64,000 bases of DNA from Piliocolobus tephrosceles (taxonomy: Eukaryota; Chordata; Mammalia; Primates; Cercopithecidae). The position numbers and the translations under genes were made by a program. The notes beneath the pieces were generated by a model. It saw only the letters and a program-made list of their open reading frames with translations. It was not told where the DNA came from and did not search any database. The DNA lies in assembly GCF_002776525.5 (NCBI RefSeq), contig NC_045441.1, forward strand, positions 69,383,467-69,447,466, given 5' to 3'. This document shows positions 34,691 through 48,062 of this stretch, one piece after another. Every line of letters starts with the position of its first letter. Position 1 is the stretch's first letter.

Positions 34691-36989
34691 TTCTATCATT
34701 TGTGTTTCCAATAACATCAGATTGTAAAAATCAGTATTAAAAAGTCACAAGATTCTTGAGATAATGACATTAAAGAAGTAGATAGTAGCCATATATTTGA
34801 TCCACCTTTTAAGAGTTAGCAGTCAGCAAGCCTGCCTACATGAAGTTGTGTGCAAGCCGGAATGCTTGTTTGCACTGATCCCGTTTGGAAGCCAGAGTAC
34901 TTTCTGCTTTTATAAATAGAAAGATAGCAGGCTTTAACTAGCAAGAAATTCTACATTTCTTGACAAACAAACTTGCTGTATTCTCTATGGCTTCTTAGTC
35001 ATGATTTACCTTCTAAATATAAGTATTTATTTTTCTGTTGATAAAGAAACCATTTTCTCTGATTTTCAAGCGCTGGCTTCCTCTAGGTGTTTCATATGAC
35101 AAATTCAAAGTTAAGTTAAACGACTACATATATGTCTGTTAAGGCCTTATTGTATTTTTAAAAATAATATATCAGGTACTGACTGAAATATAAACCAAAA
35201 GAGACAGCAGTTGGAGATGGATAGAGAAGGGACTCCTGGTTCCTTCCATTATCTCTATGAGTTATGGCCACAGAAGCAAACCTGATTCATAAGTGATTCA
35301 ATTCACCATAACTCATTTACCAGGCCAAATTATGAGACTGGTAAGTCAGAAAGCATAGCAGCCCTGACACTCAGGTGGTGTGTAAATCATGCCAGTAGAT
35401 TTTTATTATCTCAGGCTGATCTGAGTATAGTAGGATATTTCTTGGTATAAATTCATGTGCTTAAGAGAATTAATCATTTAAGGGATATCCATTGGGTACC
35501 TACTAGTTAGAAGGCACTAGGGGGAATATAAAGATAAATGTTGTATTGAATGTATACAGCATGAGCAGAAAGCTCACAACAAAGCCAGACCCTAAATATT
35601 CAGAAAAAATTGTTAAACTCGATAGCCTTATCCTGTTCATAGCTTAGTTCGGATTATACTAGTGATTTCCAGAAGAGCAGGACTATATTTTATTCATTTC
35701 TATTTTTCAGCTTCCAGTGTGTCATGTTTCAAAATAAATTAAGGTTATTCAATGTCTCCCCCTTTCTAAATTTTCCTTATAATTATTTTCTAAACCACTT
35801 CTGTGGCATTGACCATATATTGCTTAGATGTATATTATATTTCCTATGTTGATATGCCTTATTTGCCCATATACAATGTCTAAATATTTGGTAGTCACAT
35901 TAAATTTTAATCTTTACACCTAAATTCTTTAAGGACTTAATGTTGGTCTATAATAACTATTTGATAATAATTGTGAAAATAGCCTATTAGAATTTGGCAT
36001 ATTGGTTCATAATACAAGAAATGAGATCTAGCAGAGCATTGTCAGCTGAATGGTCCAAAACTTTTGAATTAAGAGAAGGCAGACATCCTTGAGCTAGAAT
36101 GAGTGGAGAAAATGTAACGTCACAGCAATTCAGAGCTAGGGTGGAATTTAAAGATAATCTACTCAAAAACTTCCATGTTACAGCAGAGAAAACCTAATTC
36201 CTGAAAGATTAGGTGATTTATTTTCAAGGTCGTACAGTTTTATGTTGACTCGTACTTTGTTCTCTCAAGTTGCTAATTTTCTATTGATTTTATTAGAAGT
36301 TCTTTGTGCAGAGATGTTGTTCTTTTGGCAAATATATTAAAAAGCAAGCAATAAATATTTATGGCTTTTACTCACAGATGGTTATTTTGTTTTACAAACA
36401 TATGGAAACTTTCTCAAACCTATGAAAAACATGAACAAAATCCATTTATATTTTTTAAAAACTAATTATATTTTAAAGTACCTATAATTATAAAGTTGTA
36501 CTGATTTATAACAAGTATTTCTACAGGAATTATAGGAATAATTATAAAAGTTTAACATTATTAAAATATAAACTTTATCTCTACATTTTATCTGCAATAC
36601 ATAAAATATTTGCTTAGCTAACTTTAACTCTAGGCTTTAAGCTGGGAATTTTGAAGATTAATAAGGCATGACTAGGTAGAGAAGCCAGGATACTCTTCAG
36701 GTTAGATAAATTGAGTGAAAAAAACTATAAAGGGAGAAAATTGCAAGGAATATTTGGTTTGACACATTAGTGTTCCTCAGCTGACTCGTTGGCATATTTT
36801 GTAAGGTTTAAGAAGTGGACAGCAAAGAGATAAGAGATGCATATTCAAACTTTTGACAGTGTGTTAACCGCCCCTTGCCCCCCAAAAAAGTAGAAAAGAT
36901 AGAGATCCTTGAATAAAATTGTTGTTTGTGTAAGCTTCTTTCACTTTCCAGTGTTATTTTGGCTCAAGCCAAATGAATTTCAAAGGAAT
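34691..36989. other. unassigned stretch with small MIR/L2 scraps
   Basis: No gene. A perfect MEF2-type site TTATAAATAG lies at 34910-34919. Weak MIR/L2-like phrases occur at 35480-35540, 35670-35750 and 36130-36240. The rest is AT-rich. Confidence 0.35.
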
Positions 36990-37620
36990 ATCAAATAAGT
37001 GTTGAAGGATGCAGATATGGAAACCAGAGTGTACTGCGTACTGCTGAAGGCTTTAGAAGAGATTCCTTTGGGTCTTGAAGCTGCTGGTTTGGATGTGCAT
37101 TTTATATCAATTAAAAATAAAAATAAGTTTTCTCCCCTGTCTGGGGAGGATCTTAGTCTCTCTGATGGTTTTGCCTGCCAGGCACACACATCCGAGGTTT
37201 TGCAGAGATTATAATGATAGAATGTATTGATTTTAGCTAACAAATGGCAAAACAAAAGTCAGTTGGGGCTCCGCTTAACAATAAATGTCCAGGGTTTTCC
37301 ATGATTCCTAAACCCAACAGAGTTATATATACAGGTTCAGCAAGCAACCAACACACTTGGCATACTAGGCAGGATGCCGTGGTAAACAGAAGCTCTGTAA
37401 AAAATTAATAGCTCCATAACTGAGAGGCAGCCATCAAACCAGAAGGGCAAAAATCTCTTGCAAATACAAATACTGTGATTACCTTCTCACTGTGACTGCT
37501 GTGATTTACAGCTACTTGGGATTAAATTTAAAGGAAAGCAATGGAAGGAATGAGAGCTATTACTGGTATTATGGCTAAAGAAGAGAATTCAGAGGCCTAC
37601 TTAAAAGTGGTGGCTTTGCA
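36990..37620. other. non-repeat segment; candidate conserved non-coding element
   Basis: Complex, non-repetitive sequence with retained CpGs (actgcgtactgc near 37034, atccgagg near 37190) and A/T-rich homeobox-like cores (gctaacaaatgg; gggattaaatttaaagg). Two antiparallel frames (36999-37214 + and 36980-37255 -) overlap fully, which argues against either being coding. Conservation is not visible from one sequence. Confidence 0.3.
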
Positions 37621-40600
37621 CTCAGGGACAGAAAAGAATATCTCATTTTCTAAGTTCAATATGACCCCTTAGTTTAATGGTTAAATCATTTTGGAAACTC
37701 ACTCCTTTTTTGTATTTAAGCCAGTTGAATGTTTTGTGGAAAAAGTTTTCTCTAGACTACTCCTTAGTTTACCTCTTCAGTTCATGTTTTTAAAAAGAAA
37801 GAAGGAAAAATTACATCAGTGATAATACAAATAACAAACTGAAAAACCCTGAATCAGAGCTGAGTGGATTGTTTGGTATCTGCGGAGTTCAGATAATGAC
37901 AAGACGACTAATGACCCATTTGCCGATAAGTCATTCATTCTTTAGACTCTGATAAATATACTTTAATGATTTTCTGTTAAGCATGGGCTTAACCTTTGAA
38001 AGTGATTAGAACACGTTTCTTCTGTTTTCTATTAGTTCAATTGGTTTGTGGATATACCATGATTTAAGAAGCAAATGTGTTCTTGCTAAGGGGCTGATAA
38101 TTTCTTAAAAAAAAAAAAAATAGCACCTTGTTAAAATGTTTAGTCTATTTTAAAAACCTAAGTAGTGGCAAATTATATAAAGAGTAATCTAGACTAACAG
38201 ATTATAAGTATAGGTGTTACTAGAGACCAGAAACACACGTGTCTTGCCTTAATACACTAGCCTTGTGAACAAAAGTACATTGTGTAGCTGTCAAACCATA
38301 AATGGTATTTTTGAACAAGAATACTTATTTTTCTTTACTTTCTGAGTTTCTTAAGACTCATTGTGTGTTTTTGTCACTTGCAAATTCAATGTGTATTTCC
38401 TTGGAATAGTCATTTGCATGTGAATGAAAATAGTACTTAGTGTTATAAATGTGTAGTGTGCACTCACAGACAAGACCACAGCACTTGGATTGACATGGGA
38501 CAATACACATGTGGCTGTAGCTGTATCAATAAGACATATGTGTACAAACTACAAAATGGTGCCTTTGTAGCAGCACATATTAATGTAAATATGATGTCTG
38601 ACATTACAACATTGAGATGTTATCTGCATGGAATAGCAAACTTTCTTGAATGAATTTTCAAATGTAAAATTATTGTGATTCTGAAACATTTTATAAGAAC
38701 CAGATAAATGTGGCTTCCAGTATATTTGCAAAAGTATAATCCAAATCATTTGTGTAGCATAGAGACTATAATAGAAATGCTATTATTGATAATTATATGA
38801 ATTTATTATCATTGTAACATATTATATGCTCACTGATTTTATTCAAACAACCTATATTAAGGGCTAACTGGAAGCCTTCTTGGTGATAGGTGTTGAGATA
38901 CTGAATAACATCAATATTGGAACAATGTGGAAAATAGAATTTTAGAAACATGAGATTTTGGCAATCTCTAATACACCTATGAGCCAATTTACAAATATTG
39001 ATTTGCAATGGGTTGTGATACTCTAAAAACATTTTTCCCTACTAAAGAATCATTTGCCCACTAAACCAAGTTAGGTGAGGTATAGCTAAAATATAGTAAA
39101 AATTATATTGTAACACCTAAAAACTGCTCTTTGGTAAAAATAATCCTACATCCCTCCACCTCCAACTTGAGAACGTATCTTCCCGTCCTTTTGTGCGGCA
39201 GGTATGAAATGAGGTATAGGCTGCGTGGCTCACAGAAAGGAGAATGAAGAGCAAATAGAAGACACAGGGAAATATAATTCCCAGAATCACTCTGACACCC
39301 AATGAAAGTGGCTATCACTGAGTCAACTTCCAGAAGTAGAAGATGCAACTAGGCCTTGCTTATTTAAATGGGAGAATGCATTTACATTAAATTATTACAG
39401 TTTATAATAGGCATGTTTTGAGTTTTGTGTCTTATGTTTCCTTACCTAGGTAACTTACGCATGCTTTTAAGTTATTTAACTGTTTCTGGGACTCTCTTTA
39501 AGTAAATACAATTATAATGAGACTTTTAAATTAAATTTAGTGCATTATATCTGTAGGTTTAAAGATTAAATTCCTGATATTTGAAACGATGTTCTCAAAT
39601 TGTTAGTTTAACAATGACAGATACTTTCAAATTATATGCTATAATCAAACAGCACTTTTATTCGTCCTCTCTATATGTAAGAACTCGATCACTTTCTAAT
39701 ATCAGTCATAGTATTTGGATTATATATTTTTAAAAGGCACTTAGTTCTGATGTGTCAACTAATGATTATCACTTCAAATATGGTACAGCCAATAAACATG
39801 GATTAGGTGAAGCAACCACTGATGGTACACTTTTTCTTTGGAGACCTAATTTAAATGATGTGTGTTAAATTATTTGATTTTGTATGGTGCCACATATGAT
39901 TCTCAAACCACCACAAAACTTGGCAAATTATGCCCTAAAATGTCTCAGAAGCTATAGAGGAATAGTTTCTTAACTTTTTCTTTGTCACAATCTATAAATA
40001 GACTGTAAGCTATGGGCAGTTTTGGGGGAGAAGCAGCAAATCTATACATTCACATGGAATTCATGGACCCCAGGTTAGCCTCAGGTTACAAACTTCACTC
40101 TAGTGAATGAGATGAATAAGATCAATAGAAATATTATCAAAAGGTCCCTTGATAAAAATGCTGGTTTATGAAGCCCTTCTTTAGCTACTGCCTAGCACTG
40201 AACACTATTCACACTGAGACTCCGAAGAGTCTCTGGCTCTTTCCTGCTTCTTCTCCTTGCCCACCAGAGGCATTCAATAGGAGAGATATTGTTTTAAGAC
40301 AGTATTCCACCTGTTTCCCTTTTCCCCATAGGGTTATGTCACTTAAATTATATCTTGTACATGACTCAGGAAGAAAACATTGTAATTCCATCAACAGTAA
40401 GAAATATTTAAGTATATATACCAAAGTATGTTATTATCTATTATGTTTTAATAGTATTTTAATTCTTTTCCATCTCCCTATTCAATATGAAAATGCTGAT
40501 GATTTTGGATTTCAGGCAGCCTTGTAAAATTAGGAGTAATGGTGTACCACGGTTCATTGCTTGTAGTTTTGCTTTAAAGTTTCATTGAAAGTTCAAATAA

Positions 40601-41109
40601 CTTGTTGTAGATAGAAACTATCTTTTTCCCATTGCGTTAAAGAGCTCTAATGAGAACTTTCAATGCTTTGTTCCTCTCAATTAAATACTTACTCTGTGTA
40701 TAGCATTAGTATAAAGATTGGTGTATGCTTCAAAGATACCACTAATTAAGTGATAATCTAATTTATTCTGAAACCTGTTTTGTTTTCAACTCAGGTCTGT
40801 GTCTGTTGCCAGTTATACCCCAATTAATTCCAGCTTCAGTGTGAGAAATTCTTTTTCCTTCTTCACTGTACGAGATAGAGGGGATGTCTTTAACTGAAGC
40901 TTCTCTGATCTTCTAGCTTTGCTCCTTTTTCAAAAATGATAAGCTATATGAAGCATGTTAATTTGCTCAGTGAATTTCAATAGGTTCTATTGTCCATCCA
41001 AGTCTATTTGATCAGGGCATTAGAAATATATAATGGGTTTATGTTAAATCAAAAGGATAGAGAAGGTCAAAGTATAGTCAGACACCACATTGTACATTTT
41101 AATTTTAAT
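37621..41109. other. unassigned sequence
   Basis: About 3.5 kb, no gene. An A15 run at 38106-38120. An L2-like tail in reverse is possible at 38830-38900. The 119-codon frame at 40168-40527 (+) has no recognisable domain and overlaps a minus frame. Confidence 0.3.
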
Positions 41110-41180
41110 ATTCTTTCAGCAAAAATGTATTAAATGCCAACTACATTAAGATATTGTGCCAGGCATTACACTACAGTATA
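41110..41180 (-). mobile_element. L2/MIR tail fragment
   Basis: aaaaatgtattaaatgccaac then ttgtgccaggcattacac, the reversed L2/MIR tail. Confidence 0.5.
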
Positions 41181-41299
41181 GCATTAGGTTTTGTAAAAGT
41201 TTAAGAAATGCAAATATCTTAAGATAAAGACAAATATTAATTCCAGAAGAAGAGTAATTTCTGAATTGTGATTAATGAGAGAGGAAATACAATGACAAA

Positions 41300-41430
41300 G
41301 CTATGACATTGGATCTACATTGACTGAAGTTTTGATTCTGATGCTGCCACTTATTGGGTACAGAACTCTGAAATAAAATCTCTGATCCTCAGATTCCAAA
41401 ACTGCAAAGCAGAAATGATAAATAACAGGC
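41300..41430 (+). mobile_element. MIR SINE
   Basis: gattctgatgctgccacttattgg ... gatcctcagattccaaaactgcaaagcagaaatgataa follows the MIR core in order. Confidence 0.6.
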
Positions 41431-41889
41431 ATAGTTTGTGTGTGTATATTCACTTGAGGCCGTTTCTGATACTTTGCAGGTGTGCTCCTATGTCTGGTAG
41501 TAAGCAAATTAAGACAGTTCGGGAAAAAAATGTTTTCTAGCCTCTTCAACACCAGAGTTTGAACACTGCCAGGAAGTCTGAATGGTTGTGTGCAGCAACA
41601 CATGTGCTGGCTCGCTCGGGAAGGCTGAAACTGAAGCAAGAGCCCTTTAGAGAATTTGATCTTGCCTAGAGAAAATGACTAGTTGAGTGCATATTTTCCC
41701 AAAGAAGAGCTGCTTAGCTTTGAGCGTGTTGCCTCAGAGAGTTGTTTACAAGAGTTTCTTCTTCAGAGAGTTTCCAGAAGACTGAGCAAAGACATGATTA
41801 TAAGTTTCTGTCTTAAAAAGCTAAAAGAATTATACTAAGCTAGCCTAGCACAAGAAGCAGGAAGAAGTCTGAGGAAGTGATGTCAACAA

Positions 41890-42065
41890 CCATAATATTA
41901 CTACTAATAATCATAGCTAATATCTCTTGAGTACTTAGCAGGAGTCAGGTAGTGTTCTAACTACTTTACATACAACACTTTGATTCTCACCAAGATTGGT
42001 ACTCATATTATCCTCATTTACAGATGAAAGAACTGACACACAAATAATTATTTAATTTGCTCAGG
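41890..42065 (-). mobile_element. MIR SINE
   Basis: Good reversed MIR: ttgagtacttagcaggagtcag, gtgttctaactactttacatac, attatcctcatttacagatg, gaactgacacac. Nearly full core and 3' half. Confidence 0.8.
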
Positions 42066-42239
42066 TAGAATTCCAAAATGACTCCTCAAGATTCCCAGCT
42101 CTCATTCAACCAAACAGTAATGTAGCTGCTGCTGTGAGAGGATTTTTGTAGAAACAATTAAAATTTCAGTTCAGCTGACTTAAGATCTGAAGATTATCCA
42201 GGTCAGCCTGCCCAAAAACATCATATGAGCTCTTTAAAG

Positions 42240-42645
42240 CAAGAAACTTTTCTCAGAATGGTGGCAGAAAAGGATGTCAGAAATTTAAACCAGGAGAAGG
42301 ATTTGAGGTGCCACTCCTGGCTTGACATGGAAGAAATCACTGGAAACGACCAGAGAGTTACCCCCTACTGACAAAAAGCAAGAATACAGAAACCACAGTC
42401 ATGCTACAACAAGGACCTTGATGCTGTCAACAGTCTGACTGAGCTTGGTCGTGGATTTTCCCCAGACCCTTCAGACAACTACTCGATCCAACCAATGCTT
42501 TGATTTCAACCCTATGACACTCTGCACAGAGAACCCAGCCACATCATACCAGACTTCTGGTTTTAGAAGTATGAACTAATAAATGGGTGCTGTTTTAACC
42601 CTTTTTGTGGTGATTTGTTAAACAGCAATAGAAAACTAAATATAG
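42240..42645 (+). mobile_element. MLT1-family MaLR LTR
   Basis: Ends with the MLT1 3' signature: gaactaataaatgggtgctg, ttttaacc, ttgtggtgatttgttaaacagcaatagaaaac. Upstream ctgagcttggtcgtggattttcccc and cagagaacccagccacatc also match MLT1. The 5' end is vague. The AATAAA at 42576 is the LTR polyadenylation signal. Confidence 0.8.
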
Positions 42646-43017
42646 TCATAAACTTACTGAGTGCACATGCTCCTAACTGCTAAGCTCTATGGAAGTAGAA
42701 GATAGGCTAAAACACTGGGAACAGACTTCACACCCACAAAATTCACTGGGACTGTGGTCAGAGTTGAGTGTACCTGGTGTACCTGGCAACAAGGTACACC
42801 CAATTGCTTGATATGAGAAATCATCTACAGGGGAAAAAGTGTTCTCAGGCATACTCCTGTCCTAGGAAAGAGGGGAGGAAAGAGAGTTAGAGAGGTAGAG
42901 AGACTGATTGAGAAGCTGGATTTCGTGATAGCCCGTATTTCATCACATGAGTCAACTTTCGGGAAGGTTTACAATCATTTGAGAAGTAGATGAAAAATTA
43001 TATAAACATGTCAGCTA

Positions 43018-43190
43018 GAGCTTTGTAACTCAAAATGTGGCTTAGGGATCAACATCTACATCACCTGGGCACTTGTTAGACATGCTGAATGTCAGTTCCT
43101 ATCCTAGACTTTATAAATTAGAATCTGTATTTTAACAAGACTCCAGGTTGTTTATTTGAACACTAAATTTTGAAAAGCATTAAGCTAGAA
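43018..43190 (+). mobile_element. MER5-type hAT-Charlie MITE
   Basis: catctacatcacctgggcacttgttagacatgctgaatg ... aattagaatctgtattttaacaagac ... ttttgaaaagcat. Ordered match to a MER5-like element; subfamily not settled. Confidence 0.6.
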
Positions 43191-46100
43191 AATAAACACA
43201 GTATTTGCATAACGATCAGTTTCCAAGCAGAATGTAGCTAAGGCAAAAAGATCTCGGAATTTTAAATATATTTATTTACTTTCTATTTTTGAATATTCTT
43301 TTAATAAATTATAGTGAAATACATGGCTTAGAAAAGGTACACAAAAATTCAAGGGTGGCACAAGTGGATTGCAGAACTAAGAAGGAAAATAATATTTACA
43401 AAGAGCTTCAATCTTCAAAAGGTTTTCACAGCATTAAAGGAAGATCTATATATTGAAACTGTGTTGTTTCAAATGAATTATATATAAAATGAATTGTATA
43501 TGAAAGCTCTGATAATGTATTTACTATATGCTGCATAGTCTGATCTGCCTTGGTGTGCAACATCCCTCATAAAACACACACACACAGACACACTTGTGTT
43601 TTTTAGTTGTTTGAATATTGTGCACATCTTGAAAGATGCATCTAGAGCTCTCAAAAAATTCTATTATGTGTTGAAATTTTAAAGCAAATATCAGTATTTT
43701 AAATCATGCAAACTTATTTTTTAAAGTAGTCCGAATTACAAATAGAATTTTCTTTTAAACTAGTATACAAAGAAGGAGGATAGTTTTTGTTTTCTTGTAA
43801 AATAAAATTGATAAAACTAAATATCACATTGCTTTAAAGAGGACTTTCCAAATGACCTATTCAAATATATACATTTAAATACAGATAGCTCTTTAAAATT
43901 AACAATTTTTTCCGATATGAAACATGGAGGTGAAATCTATTATTTTTCCTTGGGCCATGGAGCAATCATGAATACAGGAATAATTTATTAGATAGATAAG
44001 GCAATAAGAGCAAGAGCAATAAACTCCAGAACTCAGCAATCCCAACATATGATTTTAATTAAGATCAAAATACATTGTTTCAATTTTTAGACATGATTGT
44101 GAGGGATGATTTATTCTTCATCTTACTTTCAGAAGGGACTATATGTAAATAAACACAACATGAAAACACTCCAACTACAATTTTAGCCATAAGATAATTT
44201 TCAGTGAAGATTTACATATGAAGATCCTGTCATTTTGTTATATATTAAGTATTTTTTCACTGAAGTCAATATACGTATTAATTGTTAATTTGAGCTAATA
44301 ATCTTTGCATTAGACTTGAATATCTTTTTTCTTATTAAGTGGATATTTTTGGGAGGGAAAAATAGAATTACATAAAAATCAACAACTTTTCAAAAGTTAT
44401 AACCTTTCAAGTATGATATGGTGGTATGTATTTGAGATGAGTGCTTTTAACTACGTTACTGTACTATTATTGTAGAATAAGAGTGTACATTATTTAGTTG
44501 ATTTTCTTCCTTTTATCCCCTGAATTGGAAGCCTGCTAGGAATTTATCTAACAAGAGGTATCTATTTAACTTGATCTTCAGTCATAAGAGTCCACCTGCA
44601 AATAAAGTCCCATAGCTTTAGCATGTTGTATGCTTTGTCGTTTTCAGAGAGTAATCACTTTATGAACATAGTAAGTCTTTAACAATTATAAGCAATGAAA
44701 ATAAATGTAACTGTATATACAATTTTAAACTAATACTCTTACCAAATAACTTTAAGAATATTCTTCTTACCCACTATTCTGATTCTGACTCTGCTTTTAA
44801 ATAAGTGAAAAGATTTCATTTTAGATTTTGTCCAGAGTAAGACAAGACGTATTCGGACAGAGCAACCATCTATGTGTGCACTTTCAGTTCCTTGCCCTGA
44901 CATTTCCATCAATGCAAATTATAGTCGATTTATAGCACACTCTACTTACATGAGATTCAAGAAGTCAGATATGTGATAACTGTCACACTTCAGTTATGTA
45001 GGTGGAAAACTGAGGATTTCACCCTGGAGAAGTGCTGCTATTAAATAGCAAAACTGGCATGTTCTATAATTTTGTAAGTTTGAAGACAACTTAAAAAATG
45101 TACATGCAACATTTATTTATTTATTTAGGACATATTTTCATCACCATAATTAACTATTAGTGTAATTCTTGCTCAATTTTAAAGAATGATTTCTGCATTA
45201 TGCTTGTCTTACTTATGACTTATGTTATACTTTAACTATGTAGAACTAAGCATTTAGTAGTCATAAAATCAAAAAACCTCAAACAAACTGATAAGATAAT
45301 TAATAATCAGTGCTAATAAATAGCTGGATACCCTGAAAGATACAAAGCTTAAATTAGTACTTTTTACTATAAAGGCATTTTCTAGTGGGATTTTCCTATT
45401 TTTATGAAGGAGAAGAAATAAAAAGTATCATATAAATTGTAGCAATTCTAGGACAATAGGGGCTTAAATTTTACTTTAAAATATATTTATGTACTTAATT
45501 TTCTCTTCTTTTTGGCCCTGGGTCATAATTTTTTTAAAAAAATGAAGAAAAGCCACTGCTTTTCAAATGATGAGTCTCTAGTATTTAAATTGAAGCTGGA
45601 ATTCCGTGCCTCAAGGTCAGCATCTAACTAAACTGAACACAGTCACGCTATCTTATTTGTATGAGTGTGGTTCATTTATTTTCTTACAAAAAGTGCTGTA
45701 TTTGGACTTTTCTGGCTCTGAATTAGTTATCTGCCTCTTGGCAATGTTAAGGTACCTTGGCATTGTGAATGCAAAAAAAAAAAAAAAAATCAGTGACATT
45801 TCAAGGCACCTACATACAAATATGCTTATATTTTAAATCATTTTTATAAAGAATAAGAAATAAAGTTGTGCTACACAGCTGATCCAAAACCTGATCTGAT
45901 TCTCCACTTCTACATAACTATTTAAAATGATGGGAACTGTTAGTTTCTATAATTAACATTGCTCTCTCTTCACATTACCATTTCTGAAATCAGCAAATTC
46001 CCTAATGTCGGTACTTCCTTTCAATGTTGGATGATTTCCAATTTGAAGTGTTGTTTTTAACCTAAATAGAATCAGCCCAGAACAGCTCTGTGATACGTTG

Positions 46101-46799
46101 AGGAATAAAGGTGTCTTTAGAGAGAGAGCTTCAAGTGCAAATTAACTTGAAATAATTTAACCTGAGTGTGGAATAATTTGCAGTCTTTCTTCTGTGCAGC
46201 TGTGGGAATTGGTTCTGTAGGCCCAGTTGGGGAAGTTGCCTGGCTACTTGCAATTTTGTCACATCTGTCAGCTGTAGCTAAATGGAAAATATAGTAAGAG
46301 GTAACATTACATAGATTTGGGACATTCCCTAGAGGGTCTTGTCTCCTTGCAGCAGTGAATAAATTATATGAAAGCTGAAATGAAATACCGTATTGTATTT
46401 GCCAACTCATGCAATTTGAAAGAACGAAAAAAAACTTCACTGCTTAGATTCACTATTTAAATTCTCTGCAACCAAGAAGCGCCTGTCTACCACAATCACA
46501 TTTTCTGATCCAAAAATCAGACCTGTGTTATCTGTGGCAGGTTGTATTCTTTTCTGATTTGTAAATTTTTGTGAAACTATTTTACAAAGAATCCTATCAT
46601 ATTTAGATACATACATTCAACAAATTGTCATTTTTGAAAAGAATGAAATTGTACAGAATCAGGCATGCCAGCAGATCCACAATGTTAAGTGTCAGAGTCT
46701 ATAGAAGGCAAATATAATGATTATAATTATACAGTAAAAACAGTCAACAGCTTCCAGATCAACTGGGGCAGTTGTATAATTAAAATGTAGTTGAAGAAC
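43191..46799. other. unassigned AT-rich DNA
   Basis: About 3.6 kb with no gene. A (CA)n patch at 43576-43596, an octamer ATGCAAAT at 44914-44921, an A-run at 45773-45789. The 46090-46440 part is more complex (TGTCAGCTGT near 46266, an E-box beside a TGTCA word) and might be constrained. Frames at 45606-45836 and 46117-46440 are not recognisable proteins. Confidence 0.3.
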
Positions 46800-46816
46800 C
46801 AAGTGTCAGACACTTG
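46800..46816. other. 17-base perfect palindrome of CACTTG/CAAGTG words
   Basis: CAAGTGTC-A-GACACTTG: two inverted CACTTG words around a central A. CACTTG is an E-box and overlaps NK2-type homeodomain cores. Confidence 0.6.
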
Positions 46817-47019
46817 AGCAGTTTATTAAAAGATGGCAATGTACAGTGCCTGTTTACATGCATGTAATTGGTATTGTTTTTAATGGAGGAATTTTGTTAT
46901 TTCAATTTCTAGGAAGGTGCCTAAGAATGGAAACTGGGTGACATTCAATATGGACAGGTTCTTCTTATTGGACAGGTTCTTGCATTTTCTGCATATAGAT
47001 CTTTAACTAGGTAGGAGGT

Positions 47020-47130
47020 TAATAACAACACTTGCTTCTCTCATCATAAAGAGTTTTTCTGAGGATAAGTGAGAAGACATTTGAAAGCAATTTATAAACT
47101 ATAAAATATCAATGATTATTATTATCTTTT
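47020..47130 (+). mobile_element. MIR SINE fragment
   Basis: gttaataacaacacttgcttctctcatcataaagagtttttctgaggataagtgag resembles the MIR 3' half (CTCATAGGGTTGTTGTGAGGATTAA). Diverged. Confidence 0.45.
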
Positions 47131-47229
47131 GGGGTCTAATAAACAGCTCAAGAACAAGCATTCTACATGCCTCCTGCTTGGGTCTTGATATAAAATGTTT
47201 ATCAATATAATCTCTCCTCTTTGTCTTGA

Positions 47230-47540
47230 TACTCATTCAAGAAATATTTACTATATATTAAATATTATACAAAATACTATGTAGCATATAAAATTGTGTA
47301 TGTAAGTCATTAGTAGCCTGAAGAAGTTTTAGTTGTGAACTATGAAACCATACAAAAGCATGAAAAATCATTGCAGAGTTAAAAATAAATGAGAATTATT
47401 TTGTGAAGACGTCTGGGCATGAGTTAAGCCTTAAAGAGTTAATGGGTAGTTGACAGTCTGAGTAAAATGTAGAGGCTATTCCAGGTATAGAAAATGTAAT
47501 GCAATGAGGTTTTGGAGGATTTTAGGCCAAAGACAGGTTG
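47230..47540 (-). mobile_element. L2 LINE, 3' part
   Basis: attcaagaaatatttactatat (tail), then gagttaagccttaaagag and ggctattccaggtatagaaaatgtaatgcaatgagg, matching the reversed L2 3' region in order. Confidence 0.6.
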
Positions 47541-48062
47541 GCCAATTGCAAATAATATAATTAAACTTAAACATGGGAAAACACTAAGTTGTATATTAAA
47601 ATAATTAGAATTGTAATATTTACTTGGAGGTCATATGTTGAAAGAACCATAAATCTTACATTAGGGAAAGTCACCAAAATCCATTATTAAATTCAAGGAG
47701 ATAGCAATCAATTTTGCCTGGCCAAATTCAAAGATGTTGAATCCATTGCCACTATTTAAAGGTTTGATATTTCCTACAAAATTCCTATTTCCAGTTTTCT
47801 TGAGCTTCTAATTGAAACTGTAATAGTGGATTCATATTCTCTCATGGCCATAATCAGTTAGAACTGAACTCATGTTCCATTATAGATATGTTATTTCTAT
47901 ATTATATTACTACTTACTTTATTCAGTCATTTATGCTGCATGCCTGTAAGTATACGGGTTTGAAAACCTTGCTCTGTATGATACAGGAACACCCTGGTTT
48001 AACATCCATAAATTAAAAATTTGCTTTCCCAGGTAGCCCCATCATGTTTTAAAACATATTTT

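Noticed and set aside
38560..38650. Possible U6 snRNA pseudogene (gcctttgtagcagcacatatt)
   Set aside because: Only about 11 consecutive bases match the U6 5' end. The rest needs insertions, and no Pol III terminator is seen at the right distance.
40168..40527. 119-codon open frame
   Set aside because: No family resemblance and fully overlapped by a minus frame. AT-rich surroundings make a chance frame plausible.
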